Notes: generated by a model from the letters alone, not told the origin. Numbered from the stretch's first letter, positions 51,006 through 61,489 are shown. The stretch is DNA of 64,000 nucleotides from Bacillus sp. NTK074B (GCF_017303375.1 NZ_JAFKOH010000012.1:60561-124560), one strand, 5' to 3'. Program-made: numbers and translations.

Positions 51006-51466
51006 CTTCTTTCCTCCTCCAGCTTATATCCCGTTGCCTTTACATATAGTAGATACACATAGCGATCCTCATCTATCTCAGCAGAGTCCCGTTCCCATTC
51101 GACCCCGTCTATATCATAATAAACGGAACCGATGACGCTCAGAATATCAAGATGATAATCATGATGTTCTATTTTCAGGATGGGATTATTTTTCCGGTGA
51201 TTGAGCTCACGAATTTCAAGTACCAATCGTTCCGGTGGAAACAAGGGATCATTTAAAGGTTCTTCCTCATAGGTTTCCACATAAATGACGAATACGTTGC
51301 CTTCTATGGAAGAGGAAAGCTGTCGATAGGTGACCCCTTCCTTCACGAAGAACTCACATTCCCTTCTTGCGAGAATCTGTTCGAGCTCAATATCGGGGTA
51401 GTGATAAATGGGCTCAAAGATGTCGTTTCCTTTTCTCAATCGATACTCTAATATCGGTTCTTTCAT
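51002..51466 (-). CDS. Conserved-operon protein of unknown function, 154 residues
   Basis: First gene of the four-gene operon; ATG at 51466 lies nine bases after AGGAGG (the first ATG at 51475 touches that site). It is soluble, acidic and beta-rich by pattern (GNVFVIYVETYEEEPLNDPL, SVIGSVYYDIDGVEWERDSA, DRYVYLLYVKATGYKLEEER). No signal peptide or membrane segment. I do not recognise the family; position equals that of DUF4178/DUF2491-type proteins in other YjfC loci, and the alternation of strands would fit. It overlaps the lipoprotein gene by four bases (ATGA). Confidence 0.7.
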   Translation of the reverse strand: MKEPILEYRLRKGNDIFEPIYHYPDIELEQILARRECEFFVKEGVTYRQLSSSIEGNVFVIYVETYEEEPLNDPLFPPERLVLEIRELNHRKNNPILKIEHHDYHLDILSVIGSVYYDIDGVEWERDSAEIDEDRYVYLLYVKATGYKLEEERR

Positions 51467-51584
51467 TCGTGGCATCCTCCTACAATGATTTCTTTAAACT
51501 ATACGAACCAGTGAGGAAAAGGTTTCATTTCCCAGAAGTTCATTGGTATGATTGAACTATGATTTTTGAAAAAGGAGGGTATGT

Positions 51585-52607
51585 ATGATTATTTTCCAAA
51601 GGATTTGGAAGCAAATCACGAAGATGGACTTCGGGTTCATTTTTCTATTATCACTGATTATCGTCCTGATTGGAACCGTTGGCAGTCATTTTTTGGAACC
51701 TGAAACCTTTCCATCTTTATTTGACGGGTTCTGGTGGACGATGACGACCTTGACGACAGTCGGTTATGGGGATTATTTTCCCGTTTCGGTTGGGGGACGG
51801 ATGCTTGGAATCTTCCTCTTTATCTTCGGGATCGGGATCATCGGTGTTTTAATCAGTAAAACCGTCGATTCGATCACCACGTTTCAGAAATTCAAAAGGG
51901 AGGGAAAGCTAGTGTATACATATGAAGATCATTATATTTACATCAACTGGTCAAAGAAGACGGAGAGGGCCATTGAAGAGATTCTTGCCCACGTGCCCGA
52001 TGCTGAAATTGTCCTCATCGACATGCTTCCCATCACACCGATCGAGCATGAACAGGTCCACTTCATCCAAGGAGATCCATCCGATGAAAATGTGTTATTG
52101 AAGGCCAATATCTTTGAAGCGAAACGAGTCGCCATCTTCTCCGATTCTAAAATCGAGGACCCTTCTCTTATTGATGGGAAGACGTTGTTAATTGCATCTG
52201 CCGTAGAGGGTTTATCAAAAACTCACAAGCGTGAGGTACATACGATTGTGGAAGTATCGGAAGACCGCCATATTCCGAAGTTCCAGCATATTGCCGTCGA
52301 AGATTTTATTCTATCGAATGATTCCGTCTCTCTTTTGATGGCGAAGGCCACTCTTCATCCTGGAACGACTACCCTGTTCAGACAGTTGCTCAGTAAACGA
52401 TACGGCAATAACATCCACGAATTCAGCGTGAAGGAAGATTGGAAGACCGTCAAGCAGGCATCTGAGGAGCTTCTTGAAAAAGGGGCCATCCTTCTTGCCG
52501 TGAATGACAACATGGATTTTAGTAATGCCATGAAACAGGAACTCCACCCAGACGATACGTTGTATGTTGTCTGTCATGACCGGGTGTATGAACAATTACA
52601 CCAATAA
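51585..52607 (+). CDS. Two-helix potassium channel with TrkA-N (RCK) domain
   Basis: A 340-residue channel. Helix 1 (FIFLLSLIIVLIGTVGSHFL), a pore helix and filter TTLTTVGYGDYFPVSVGGRM with the potassium-selective TVGYGD, then helix 2 (GIFLFIFGIGIIGVLISKTV). A cytoplasmic RCK-like domain follows (about 115-250: YIYINWSKKTERAIEEILAH, VHFIQGDPSDENVLLKANI), although the usual GxGxxG nucleotide motif is altered to an N-W-S region, so NAD binding is doubtful. AAAGGAGG precedes the ATG. Divergent from the ATP-grasp operon, sharing its promoter region of about 118 bases. Similar to YugO of B. subtilis. Confidence 0.92.
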   Translation: MIIFQRIWKQITKMDFGFIFLLSLIIVLIGTVGSHFLEPETFPSLFDGFWWTMTTLTTVGYGDYFPVSVGGRMLGIFLFIFGIGIIGVLISKTVDSITTFQKFKREGKLVYTYEDHYIYINWSKKTERAIEEILAHVPDAEIVLIDMLPITPIEHEQVHFIQGDPSDENVLLKANIFEAKRVAIFSDSKIEDPSLIDGKTLLIASAVEGLSKTHKREVHTIVEVSEDRHIPKFQHIAVEDFILSNDSVSLLMAKATLHPGTTTLFRQLLSKRYGNNIHEFSVKEDWKTVKQASEELLEKGAILLAVNDNMDFSNAMKQELHPDDTLYVVCHDRVYEQLHQ

Positions 52608-52608
52608 A

Positions 52609-52647
52609 AAAACTCTCAGCCTGATTGGGCTGAGAGTTTTTTTTGTA
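52609..52647. terminator. Bidirectional terminator
   Basis: AAAACTCTCAGCC (52609-52621) pairs with GGCTGAGAGTTTT (52628-52640), T/A runs on both sides. It separates the potassium channel gene from purA. Confidence 0.92.
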
Positions 52648-52650
52648 TGA

Positions 52651-53943
52651 TTAATTCGGGCTCCATACGCTTCGAACGACATTCGTTTGAGAGCGGTCAG
52701 GACCGACTGAGAAGATGGAAAGAGGGATACCTGTTAATTGGGAAACGCGCTCTAAGTAGTGACGTGCGTTTTCAGGAAGATCCGACAGCGTCTTGCATCC
52801 TGTGATGTCTTCCGTCCAGCCTGGAAGCTCTTCATAAACGGGTTCACATTCAGCCAGGATGTTCAGGTTAGCCGGGAATTCCTCCATGACTTCACCTTTG
52901 TATGTGTAAGCGACACAGATTTTCAATGTTTCGATCCCTGTCAGGACGTCGATTGAATTCAATGAAAGATCCGTTAACCCACTGACACGGCGTGCGTGAC
53001 GCACAACCACGCTGTCGAACCAGCCGACACGGCGAGGGCGTCCAGTCGTTGTACCGTATTCACGGCCGACTTCACGGATTTGATCTCCGATTTCGTTGTT
53101 TAATTCCGTAGGGAAAGGACCGTCTCCCACACGTGTAGTATACGCTTTAGATACGCCGACTACGTGATTGATTTTTGTAGGTCCCACTCCGGAACCGATC
53201 GTTACTCCACCAGCTACCGGATTTGAAGATGTAACAAACGGGTATGTACCTTGATCGATATCAAGCATAACCCCTTGAGCTCCTTCGAACAGAACGCGGC
53301 GGCCGTTATCGATGGCATCGTTCAACACAACGGACGTATCGACCACATAGTGCTTGATCTGCTGACCGTACTCATAGTATTCATCCAGAATGTCTTCAAT
53401 GTTGAATCCTTCTGTTTCATAGAATTTTTCGAAAAGGCGGTTCTTTTCTTCCAGGTTACGGGCAAGCTTTTCTTCGAACGATTGGCGATCCAGAAGATCA
53501 GCGATACGGATTCCGACACGAGCCGCTTTATCCATATAAGCAGGACCGATTCCTTTTTTCGTTGTACCGATCTTATTGGCACCTTTGCGTTCTTCATCTA
53601 TTTCATCCAGTTTCAAGTGGTATGGAAGAATCACGTGTGCACGGTTGCTGATTCTAAGATTATCTGTTTTCACATCGCGATCGTGAAGATACTTCAACTC
53701 TTTCACAAGAGCTTTCGGATCGACGACCATCCCATTTCCGATTACGGATGTTTTTTCGTTATAGAAAATGCCTGATGGAATTAAGTGTAATTTATATGTT
53801 TCACCGTCAAACTTAATGGTATGACCCGCGTTGTTCCCACCTTGGTAACGCGCGATTACTTCTGCATGTTCAGAAAGGAAGTCAGTGATCTTTCCTTTTC
53901 CTTCGTCTCCCCATTGCGTTCCTACTACTACTACTGAAGACAT
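52651..53943 (-). CDS. purA: Adenylosuccinate synthetase PurA
   Basis: A 430-residue enzyme; ATG at 53943 stands eight bases after GGAGG. It joins IMP and aspartate with GTP to make adenylosuccinate, the first committed step to [23 protein letters not shown] at the N-terminus holds the P-loop and catalytic Asp; [13 protein letters not shown], the IMP-binding [40 protein letters not shown] and [20 protein letters not shown] are invariant. Length is usual. Near dnaB-rplI-gdpP as in B. subtilis. Confidence 0.98.
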   Translation of the reverse strand: MSSVVVVGTQWGDEGKGKITDFLSEHAEVIARYQGGNNAGHTIKFDGETYKLHLIPSGIFYNEKTSVIGNGMVVDPKALVKELKYLHDRDVKTDNLRISNRAHVILPYHLKLDEIDEERKGANKIGTTKKGIGPAYMDKAARVGIRIADLLDRQSFEEKLARNLEEKNRLFEKFYETEGFNIEDILDEYYEYGQQIKHYVVDTSVVLNDAIDNGRRVLFEGAQGVMLDIDQGTYPFVTSSNPVAGGVTIGSGVGPTKINHVVGVSKAYTTRVGDGPFPTELNNEIGDQIREVGREYGTTTGRPRRVGWFDSVVVRHARRVSGLTDLSLNSIDVLTGIETLKICVAYTYKGEVMEEFPANLNILAECEPVYEELPGWTEDITGCKTLSDLPENARHYLERVSQLTGIPLSIFSVGPDRSQTNVVRSVWSPN

Positions 53944-54197
53944 ATTAAGCACCTCCGACGGGAATTAGTATTCCCTCTTTTATCAAACAAACTCATTTTA
54001 TCAACACCCATTGTGAAAGTCAATTAAAACACGAACGTTTTTATAGGTAATTATATTTATGTTCGTGTAATTTCATGCTTTCTTCCTAAAAATCCTCTAG
54101 TTTAAGAATTTTTGGATAAATATTTCATCTTATTTGATGGGAGAGCTCGAACTCTGTTCAATTAGTGTATCCAACTTTGGAAAAAGGGATAGCGGCT

Positions 54198-54325
54198 GGT
54201 TGATTTCCGCTCCAGGTGCTCGCTTTCCGCGGGGCGTGAGTTGAGCCTCCTCGGGCTTTTGCCCTGTGGGGTCTCAACTTTCACGCTTTTCCCGCAGGAG
54301 TCGAGCACCTTCCGCTACAATCAAC
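54198..54325. repeat. Dispersed ~128-bp inverted-repeat element
   Basis: Ends are related inverted repeats: GGTTGATTTCCGCTCCAGGT at the left, and on the right CACCTTCCGCTACAATCAAC. GC-rich inner hairpins (CTTTCCGCGGGG with CCCGCAGGAG; TTGAGCCTCC region with GTCTCAA) make it fold on itself. A truncated relative (AGTTGATTCTCGCTGCAGGT) is at 63913-63943. No coding frame. The remainder of the 53944-54492 gap is AT-rich and empty. Confidence 0.75.
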
Positions 54326-54492
54326 TTCGTAGCATCATGTTTTTATTAAATTCACAGAAAAAAAAACAATATATTATGAGAAACACCTTTAAAAATATCA
54401 TCATGTTAAGATAGCGCATTTTAAAATCTTTTGCTAATCTAAAATAAGAATTTTGAATTTTACATACAATTTAATACTGAGGTGACGAGGAT

Positions 54493-56217
54493 ATGATTAA
54501 ACGCTTTTTTAGTTATTACCGTCCACACCGGCGGCTTTTTTATATTGATTTTGCTTGTGCTGTATTGGTAGGTCTATTGGAACTGGGATTTCCCATAGCT
54601 GTTTCATGGTTCATTGATTCCCTTTTACCTGATGGGAATTGGAGCACCATCCTGGCTGTGTCGGCAGGTCTTCTGGTTTTGTATTTGATCAGTTCATCCA
54701 TGCAGTTTGTGGTGAACTACTGGGGGCATAAGCTCGGGATCAATATCGAGACGGATATGAGGCGGGAATTGTTCCACCATGTGCAGAGGCAATCCTTCCG
54801 CTTTTTTGATAATACGAAAACCGGGCATATCATGAGCCGGGTGACAAATGATTTGATGGATATCGGAGAGCTTGCCCACCACGGACCTGAGGATCTGTTC
54901 ATTGCCGTCATGACCTTTATCGGGGCGTTTTGGATCATGCTCACGATTAACATGGAGCTTGCTCTGGTGGCGATTATTATTGTTCCATTCCTTGTATGGC
55001 TCATTTCGTATTCGAATATTAAAATGAATGCGGCCTGGACGAAGATGTATGGGAATATAGCGGACGTCAACAGTCGAGTAGAAGATAGCGTGTCAGGAGC
55101 CCGGGTGGTTCAATCGTTCACGAATGAATCCTATGAAATGGAACGATTTAATGAGAATAATCAATTTTTCAGGAAGTCCAAATTGAAAGCCTATAATGTG
55201 ATGAGCGTCAATTTATCAGGGATCTATATTACAACACGCTTAATGACCTTGATCATCCTTGTATACGGAGCCTGGTTAAGCTTCTCTGGTGTCCTGTCAT
55301 ACGGAGAACTGGTTGCCTTCATCCTTTATATTAATGTCCTGTTTAAACCGATTGATAAGATTTCCGCCCTACTTGAGCTGTATCCAAAGGGGATGGCAGG
55401 ATTTAAGCGTTTCACGGAGCTTATGGATATGGAGCCCGATATTGAAAATCGCCCCCATGCCATCGAAGTTGACACGTTTAGAGGGGATATTGCCTTTGAC
55501 AGCGTGACCTTTGGCTATGAGCCTGAACGGCCGATACTGAACGATTTATCCTTTACGATTCAATCAGGGCAGACGGTGGCTTTTGTCGGTCCCTCTGGTG
55601 CAGGGAAGACAACAATTTGCTCCTTGATCCCCCGCTTCTATGACATAGATAAAGGAGCCATCACCATAGATGGCATCGATGTACGTGAGATGACGAAGGA
55701 ATCTCTCCGTTCCCAAATTGGGATTGTTCAACAGGATGTTTTCCTATTCACAGGGACGCTTCGTGAGAACATCGCATATGGGAAGCTGGATGCCACGCAG
55801 GAAGAAATTGAGGTAGCGACGAGACGTGCTCATCTGACCGATCTCATTGCATCCCTTCCAGAGGGTTTTGATACTCAAATCGGGGAAAGAGGACTGAAGC
55901 TGTCCGGTGGTCAAAAGCAGCGCTTATCTATCGCCCGCATGTTCTTGAAGAATCCACGAATCTTGATTCTGGATGAAGCCACTTCTGCCCTAGATACGGA
56001 AACGGAAGCAATCATTCAAGAGGCTTTGAATGAACTGGCAAAGAACAGGACCACCCTTGTCATCGCCCATCGGTTGGCGACGATTCGTAAGGCTGACCGC
56101 ATTCTCGTCGTCACCGAGGATGGGATTGCTGAAGATGGGACACATGAAGAACTGCTCTCAAAAGAGGATGGTATCTTCACAAGACTTCATGCCCATCAGC
56201 ATGCAACCATTCTATAA
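54493..56217 (+). CDS. ABC exporter, fused permease-ATPase half-transporter
   Basis: A 574-residue protein with six membrane helices (about 16-300) followed by an ATPase domain (335-574). Walker A FVGPSGAGKTTICSLIPRF, signature LKLSGGQKQRLSIARMF, Walker B ILILDEATSALDTETE, and H-loop VIAHRLATIRKADR are intact. It should work as a homodimer or heterodimer exporting lipids, drugs or peptides. Length and the start MIKRFFSYYRPHRRLFYIDF resemble B. subtilis YwjA, a lipid/multidrug exporter-like protein. It is the only plus-strand gene between 52.7 and 63.5 kb and may have been moved here; the dispersed repeat lies just upstream. Confidence 0.93.
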   Translation: MIKRFFSYYRPHRRLFYIDFACAVLVGLLELGFPIAVSWFIDSLLPDGNWSTILAVSAGLLVLYLISSSMQFVVNYWGHKLGINIETDMRRELFHHVQRQSFRFFDNTKTGHIMSRVTNDLMDIGELAHHGPEDLFIAVMTFIGAFWIMLTINMELALVAIIIVPFLVWLISYSNIKMNAAWTKMYGNIADVNSRVEDSVSGARVVQSFTNESYEMERFNENNQFFRKSKLKAYNVMSVNLSGIYITTRLMTLIILVYGAWLSFSGVLSYGELVAFILYINVLFKPIDKISALLELYPKGMAGFKRFTELMDMEPDIENRPHAIEVDTFRGDIAFDSVTFGYEPERPILNDLSFTIQSGQTVAFVGPSGAGKTTICSLIPRFYDIDKGAITIDGIDVREMTKESLRSQIGIVQQDVFLFTGTLRENIAYGKLDATQEEIEVATRRAHLTDLIASLPEGFDTQIGERGLKLSGGQKQRLSIARMFLKNPRILILDEATSALDTETEAIIQEALNELAKNRTTLVIAHRLATIRKADRILVVTEDGIAEDGTHEELLSKEDGIFTRLHAHQHATIL

Positions 56218-56220
56218 ACT

Positions 56221-56256
56221 AAAAAAACCAAGCATCTGTGCGAGGCTTGGATTTTT
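56221..56256. terminator. Bidirectional terminator
   Basis: CCAAGC (56227-56232) pairs with GCTTGG (56244-56249), with A-run before and T-run after. It serves the ABC exporter and dnaB. Confidence 0.85.
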
Positions 56257-56260
56257 TCTA

Positions 56261-57613
56261 TTAAGCTGGAGCGTCGTCAAACCGCCGCTCCAAATTCACG
56301 AATTTATTGTATTCTTTCACGAACGCCAATGACACGTTCCCGACCGGGCCGTTACGCTGCTTGGCGATAATGATTTCGATAATATTCTTATTTTCCGCTT
56401 CTTTATCGTAGTAATCTTCACGGTAAAGGAAGGCTACGATATCCGCATCCTGCTCGATACTTCCTGATTCACGGATATCGGACATCATCGGACGCTTATC
56501 CTGACGTTGTTCCACTCCACGGGAGAGCTGGGATAAGGCGATGACGGGTACTTGCAGTTCACGGGCCAAGCCTTTAAGTGAGCGGGAGATTTCCGAAACC
56601 TCCTGTTGACGGTTTTCGCCAGAACGTCCGCTACCCTGAATCAGCTGCAAGTAGTCGATCAGGATCATCCCAAGTCCATGCTCCTGGGCAAGTCGACGGC
56701 ATTTGGAACGGATCTCTCCGACTTTGATCCCCGGCGTATCATCGATATAGATACCGGCATTCGATAGGCTTCCCATCGCCATCGTCAGCTTTCTCCAATC
56801 TTCGTCTGTCAGATCACCGGTACGGAGATTTTGTGCGTTGATGTTGCCTTCTGCACACAGCATACGCATGACGAGCTGTTCCGCACCCATCTCGAGAGAG
56901 AAGATGGCTACATTTTCCTTGGCCTTTACAGCTACATTTTGCGCGATGTTCAGTGCAAAGGCTGTCTTACCCATAGAGGGACGTGCCCCTACAATGATTA
57001 AATCATTCCGCTGGAACCCTGCCGTCATATGATCAAGGTCGGCGAAGCCTGTGGAAATACCCGTTACGTCACCCTTACGATTCGTAAGAGTTTCGATATT
57101 ATCATATGTTCGCACGAGTACATCTTTAATATTGTGGAAGGCACCTGCATTTTTGCGCTGGGCCACTTCCATGATGTTTTTTTCTGCTTCGCTCAGAAGG
57201 CTGTCCACTTCATCTTCCCGTGCATAGCCATCAGAAGCGATATCGGTGGCTGTACGGATCAATCGGCGCAGAAGGGATTTCTCTTCCACAATCTTTGCGT
57301 AATATTCAATATTTGCAGCGGTTGGAACCGAAGCAGCCAGTTCACTCAAATAAGCGACTCCGCCTACATCTTCCAGTTCTTTCGCAGCCGCCAGTTCCTC
57401 CGTCACTGTAATCAAGTCGACGGCTTTTCCACCGTCACCCAGATTCAGCATGACATTGTATATCCGCTGGTGGGAATGGCGATAAAAATCCTCTGGAATC
57501 AATATCTCCGACGTAGTCGTCAATGCACTTGGCTCCAGGAAAATAGCCCCTAATACCGCTTGTTCAGCCTCGATATTCTGAGGTGGAACACGATCCTGAA
57601 ACATTTCATTCAT
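56261..57613 (-). CDS. dnaB: Replicative DNA helicase (DnaB; called DnaC in B. subtilis)
   Basis: A 450-residue hexameric 5'-3' helicase that unwinds DNA at the fork. The N-terminal domain (RVPPQNIEAEQAVLGAIFLE) is followed by the RecA-like domain with Walker A LIIVGARPSMGKTAFALNIA, Walker B LGMILIDYLQLIQGSGRSGE, and SQLSRGVEQRQDKRPMMSDI plus RESGSIEQDADIVAFLYRED carrying the arginine finger. No intein is present. AAGGGGG lies 11 bases before the ATG; a second ATG three codons later is also possible. The gene order gdpP-rplI-dnaB is conserved. Confidence 0.98.
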   Translation of the reverse strand: MNEMFQDRVPPQNIEAEQAVLGAIFLEPSALTTTSEILIPEDFYRHSHQRIYNVMLNLGDGGKAVDLITVTEELAAAKELEDVGGVAYLSELAASVPTAANIEYYAKIVEEKSLLRRLIRTATDIASDGYAREDEVDSLLSEAEKNIMEVAQRKNAGAFHNIKDVLVRTYDNIETLTNRKGDVTGISTGFADLDHMTAGFQRNDLIIVGARPSMGKTAFALNIAQNVAVKAKENVAIFSLEMGAEQLVMRMLCAEGNINAQNLRTGDLTDEDWRKLTMAMGSLSNAGIYIDDTPGIKVGEIRSKCRRLAQEHGLGMILIDYLQLIQGSGRSGENRQQEVSEISRSLKGLARELQVPVIALSQLSRGVEQRQDKRPMMSDIRESGSIEQDADIVAFLYREDYYDKEAENKNIIEIIIAKQRNGPVGNVSLAFVKEYNKFVNLERRFDDAPA

Positions 57614-57675
57614 TTATGCTCAAGCCCCCTTACGACCTTCATTAACTATATAAAAACTATATGGTATTCTACCGA

Positions 57676-57712
57676 AAAAATGTGATCAGGAAAAAATCCA
57701 GATCACATTTTA
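57676..57712 (-). terminator. Terminator of the yybS-gdpP-rplI operon
   Basis: AAAATGTGATC (57677-57687) pairs with GATCACATTTT (57701-57711), then T on the minus strand. Confidence 0.88.
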
Positions 57713-57785
57713 TATCAATCTATATTCATTTTAACATGTTTTGCTCAAAATGAATTTACCAAATTTCGTATATTCCGGTGAAAGA

Positions 57786-58232
57786 CTATTCTTCCGTTAC
57801 GTGTACCTTTAATGTTGCTGATACATCCGTATGCAGTTTCACAGGCACATTCGTGTAGCCAAGGGCGCGGATCGCGTCGTTCATTTCGATTTTACGCTTA
57901 TCGATCTTGATGTCATGTGCTTTTTTCAGCTCATCGGCGATTTGCTTACTCGTGATGGAACCGAATAGACGTCCGCCTTCACCAGACTTCGCTTTCATTT
58001 CAACCGTGATCTCTTCCAGCGTAGCCTTCAATTTTTTCGCTTCTTCCAGTTCCTCTTGAGCCAACTGCTCTTCTTTTTTCTTTTGACCCTCGAGCTGACC
58101 CATGTTCGCGTTTGTTGCTTCAACAGCTAACCCTTTTTTCAATAAGAAGTTGTGTGCATAGCCGTCTGCTACGTTTTTTACTTCCCCTTTTTTTCCTTTA
58201 CCTTTAACATCTTTTAAGAAAATGACTTTCAT
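57786..58232 (-). CDS. rplI: 50S ribosomal protein L9
   Basis: A 148-residue protein, standard length. The N-terminal rRNA-binding domain [40 protein letters not shown], a long connecting helix ([20 protein letters not shown]) and the C-terminal domain [20 protein letters not shown] are clear. L9 binds 23S rRNA near the L1 stalk and reaches across to the neighbouring ribosome, limiting frameshifting. The ATG overlaps the gdpP stop by four bases. Confidence 0.98.
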   Translation of the reverse strand: MKVIFLKDVKGKGKKGEVKNVADGYAHNFLLKKGLAVEATNANMGQLEGQKKKEEQLAQEELEEAKKLKATLEEITVEMKAKSGEGGRLFGSITSKQIADELKKAHDIKIDKRKIEMNDAIRALGYTNVPVKLHTDVSATLKVHVTEE

Positions 58233-60202
58233 ATCTCTTTTCTCCCTTCAAAATAATCATTTAATGCTTCTTTCAGCTGTTCTTCCGCTTCAAGGACCGA
58301 TACCTGTTTAATTTGAGTGGCTGCATTGGTTAAATGACCACCGCCGTTCAGGTTTTCCATGATGATCTGTACGTTCACATCACCCAGGGAACGGGCACTG
58401 ATACCGATCGTGTCAGGGTCCCGCTTCGAGATGACAAAGGACGCGATGACTTCATCCATAGTCAATAAAGTGTCTGCTGCCTGGGCGATTAGAACAGGGT
58501 CATATATGATGTCATCCTCCGCTTTCGCGATGGCGACTCCTTCACGGAAGAACTTGACTGATTCGATTAACCTGGAACGTTTGATATACGTCTCTACATC
58601 CTCTTTAAGGAACTTCTGCACAAGCACCGTATCTGCTCCCTGGGCCCTCAGATAAGAGGCTGCATCGAATGTTCTGGATCCCGTCCTGAGCGTAAAGCTC
58701 TTCGTATCGACAATGATTCCTGCCAGGAGTGACGTCGCTTCAAGCATCGTGATCTTCTCGTGCTTAGGCTGATACTCGAGTAGCTCTGTCACAAGCTCTG
58801 CGGTAGAGGAGGCGTACGGTTCCATGTAGACCAGCAGTGGATTTTTAATGAAATCTTCGCCACGGCGATGATGATCGATGACGACGACTTTATCCACTTT
58901 GTTTAAAAGCTTTTCTTCGATGACCAAAGAAGGCTTATGGGTATCCACCACGACGAGCACCGTGTCGTCCGTCGCCATCTCAAGTGCTTCCTCGGGGGTG
59001 ATGAAACGCGGATGGAGGTCTGAGTTTGCTTTGATTTCTTTCATCAAACGTTTCACACCGTTGTCGATTTCATTAAAGTTCAAGACGACATAGCCTTCAC
59101 GCTGATTCATCTGGGCCACTTTACGGATCCCGATGGCCGCTCCGATGGCGTCCATATCAGGGTGTTTATGACCCATGATGATGACCTTGTCGCTTTCGAT
59201 CATGATTTCCTTCAATGCGTGGGAAATGACCCTGGCCCGGACCCGGGTGCGTTTTTCCATCGGGTTGGTTTTCCCGCCATAGAATTTGACCTTGCCATTG
59301 GTCTGTTTGATGGCCACCTGATCTCCACCCCGACCCAGGGCAAGATCCAGGCTTGATTGAGCGAGTGTTCCGAGTTCGGGCAGGGAAGAAACACCCGTTC
59401 CGACACCGATACTCAAGGTGAGGGGGACATTCTGCTTCGAAGTCGTATCCCGCACATCATCGAGGATACCGAACTTTTCTTTCTCCAGCACCTGAAGGAT
59501 CTTCTCATTGATGACGGCTATGAACCGTTCAGAAGAGACCCTCTTCAAGAACACACCGTACTCTTTCGCCCACTTATTCAGGATGGAGGTCACGAGGCTG
59601 TTCAGGCTGCTTCTCGTCTGGTCATCCATGCCTTGCGTCAGTTCATCATAGTTATCTAGAAAAATGATTCCAATATTTGTTCGTTCATCATGATACTGCT
59701 TTTCTATTTCTTTCTGTTCTGTGACATCAAAGAAGTAGAGTAGTTTTTCTTTGAGCTTCAATACGACGTGATACTTTCTCTCATTAATCGTCACAATTTC
59801 CGAATCGACTTCCTGTTTGATTAACGGAACAAGAGATTCTGCCACATCGTATAGGGATCTTCCAACGACCGTGTCTTCATTGAAACAAGAGGCCAGAAAA
59901 GGATTCGTCCATTCTATGTAATATTCATCATTGATCAGCATGATCCCAATGGGCATCTCCATTAATGCTTCTTCCCCTACACGCTTTACTCGGTAAGATA
60001 ACGTAGAGATGTATTCCTCTGTTTCCTCATGAGACCTTCTCTCGAAATAAAATGCGAGAACATACACGATTCCAAAGACAATCAACCCTATTAACGAAAT
60101 GATCCATTGGTAAAAGGAAACCGATACTAACAATAGAGCTGTTAATATAGCAAGACCGTACAATGGGTAGCGGATCATTCGCTTATTAAAATAAGATGGC
60201 AT
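58229..60202 (-). CDS. gdpP: Cyclic-di-AMP phosphodiesterase GdpP
   Basis: A 657-residue protein: two membrane helices (about residues 13-55), a PAS-like domain (about 80-150), a degenerate GGDEF domain (about 170-305, where the signature is SSERF instead of GGDEF), then DHH (from about 335: [43 protein letters not shown]) and DHHA1 (end: [16 protein letters not shown]). It hydrolyses c-di-AMP to pApA and so influences potassium uptake, wall stress and beta-lactam tolerance. AGGAG precedes the ATG. All DHH metal ligands are visible. Confidence 0.97.
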   Translation of the reverse strand: MPSYFNKRMIRYPLYGLAILTALLLVSVSFYQWIISLIGLIVFGIVYVLAFYFERRSHEETEEYISTLSYRVKRVGEEALMEMPIGIMLINDEYYIEWTNPFLASCFNEDTVVGRSLYDVAESLVPLIKQEVDSEIVTINERKYHVVLKLKEKLLYFFDVTEQKEIEKQYHDERTNIGIIFLDNYDELTQGMDDQTRSSLNSLVTSILNKWAKEYGVFLKRVSSERFIAVINEKILQVLEKEKFGILDDVRDTTSKQNVPLTLSIGVGTGVSSLPELGTLAQSSLDLALGRGGDQVAIKQTNGKVKFYGGKTNPMEKRTRVRARVISHALKEIMIESDKVIIMGHKHPDMDAIGAAIGIRKVAQMNQREGYVVLNFNEIDNGVKRLMKEIKANSDLHPRFITPEEALEMATDDTVLVVVDTHKPSLVIEEKLLNKVDKVVVIDHHRRGEDFIKNPLLVYMEPYASSTAELVTELLEYQPKHEKITMLEATSLLAGIIVDTKSFTLRTGSRTFDAASYLRAQGADTVLVQKFLKEDVETYIKRSRLIESVKFFREGVAIAKAEDDIIYDPVLIAQAADTLLTMDEVIASFVISKRDPDTIGISARSLGDVNVQIIMENLNGGGHLTNAATQIKQVSVLEAEEQLKEALNDYFEGRKEI

Positions 60203-60228
60203 GATTTCAGCTCCTGGAACTTAAATTT

Positions 60229-61152
60229 CTATGACTTACGTTGTAGGCGTTGTCTTAGATCAAATCCTAAGTCAATTATACCTAAAATTCGCACGAGATA
60301 AAGGAGAGGGATCGAAATGATTGTAATTAATACCAAAATCCCCTTGGACCATCCCTTCACATGAGCAAAGAAATAGATGAATGACAGACCTTGAACCGCC
60401 ATTAACGACTGAAGCACATACAGGACATTAATCAATGCTGTATAAGCGTATGTCCCTTTCTCCGGTTGAAGGATCATGGAAAGCACGAGGGTGATCAAAT
60501 AATACCAAAGAATGCTCTTTGGAAGCTTCCATTCCCTGAATGGCTTGAATACCGGTACATCTCTTCCCAGACGCTTCATGATAGGGAAATTGATCACGAT
60601 AAATAACAGTGCCAGTACAACCGAAATTCCGACAAACAATGTAGGCATTAAGGTTTGAACGAGATCAATCGCGCTCTCCAGGCTATCAACCAGCTTTTTA
60701 TCCGGTTCCTGGCCAAGCGTTTTAAATAAAGAATAATAAGCAGCCTTGGATTCTTTTAAGCTGTCTTCAATGATATTGACACCTAAGAATAAAATCGAAA
60801 CGACGAACCCGATCACAATGTTTAGGACAAGCGTAAGACTCGCTGCCATAAACAGTTTCATCTTATCCACTTTCGCTTTTACACACCAGCCGATGACCAC
60901 TCCGGTCGTGGCCACCATAAAGGCAACCGGCAGTGCAAGCAGTCCGCCAAACAAGAAAGAAAGACCAAGTGATCCGATCAATACCAACAACGAATTCCAT
61001 AACGAATATTTGGAACTGAATAAAATAAGAGGGAGGGGCATCACAAAAAATGCCAGCGTCCCAATAAGGGGAACATATAAACTCAATAACAGTAACACAG
61101 TAAAGATGGCGAGCATCAGCGCACCTTCAGTCAACACACGGGGATTCCTCAC
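60229..61152 (-). CDS. yybS: YybS family (DUF2232) membrane protein
   Basis: A 307-residue protein with about eight membrane helices; GTG start at 61152 after AAGGAG. It reads RVLTEGALMLAIFTVLLLLS at the N-terminus and has family segments FFVMPLPLILFSSKYSLWNS, VIGWCVKAKVDKMKLFMAAS and QGLSFIYFFAHVKGWSKGIL. It is always found in front of gdpP and rplI in Bacillus. Function unknown; membership of the ECF transporter S-component-like fold has been suggested for DUF2232, an inference here. The intergenic 61153-61489 holds only small hairpins, e.g. AGAGG/CCTCT at 61371-61385. Confidence 0.9.
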   Translation of the reverse strand: MRNPRVLTEGALMLAIFTVLLLLSLYVPLIGTLAFFVMPLPLILFSSKYSLWNSLLVLIGSLGLSFLFGGLLALPVAFMVATTGVVIGWCVKAKVDKMKLFMAASLTLVLNIVIGFVVSILFLGVNIIEDSLKESKAAYYSLFKTLGQEPDKKLVDSLESAIDLVQTLMPTLFVGISVVLALLFIVINFPIMKRLGRDVPVFKPFREWKLPKSILWYYLITLVLSMILQPEKGTYAYTALINVLYVLQSLMAVQGLSFIYFFAHVKGWSKGILVLITIISIPLLYLVRILGIIDLGFDLRQRLQRKS

Positions 61153-61489
61153 TCAAAACGCTCCTTACGATAAAATAAACAACATACAATAGCACTATCA
61201 TATCAATTTTAAAGATAGATTTCATCTTATTGGGGTTCGGAAGACGTGACTGCCTATAGTTAACATGATGGGAGACTTCATTTTGGATAGCTTGTGCCAC
61301 TTTTAATCCAACGTATGACTCATTGTGAGGATCAATACTGACTATCGGTATTATCTCTACATGATAAAAAAGAGGGTCACCCTCTTCACAATGCTATATT
61401 CTTCATCCACTCTAGTATGCACTCACCCTAAAAAGGAGTATACGTAGTAGATAAAGAATGGCAGTGTCAGGGCCACCCTCTAACGCACA

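Noticed and set aside
53251..53775. 174-residue plus-strand frame opposite purA
   Set aside because: Antisense of conserved purA codons; composition (Phe/Ile-rich) reflects the complement.
57029..57553. 174-residue plus-strand frame opposite dnaB
   Set aside because: Antisense shadow of a conserved helicase gene; no start signals.
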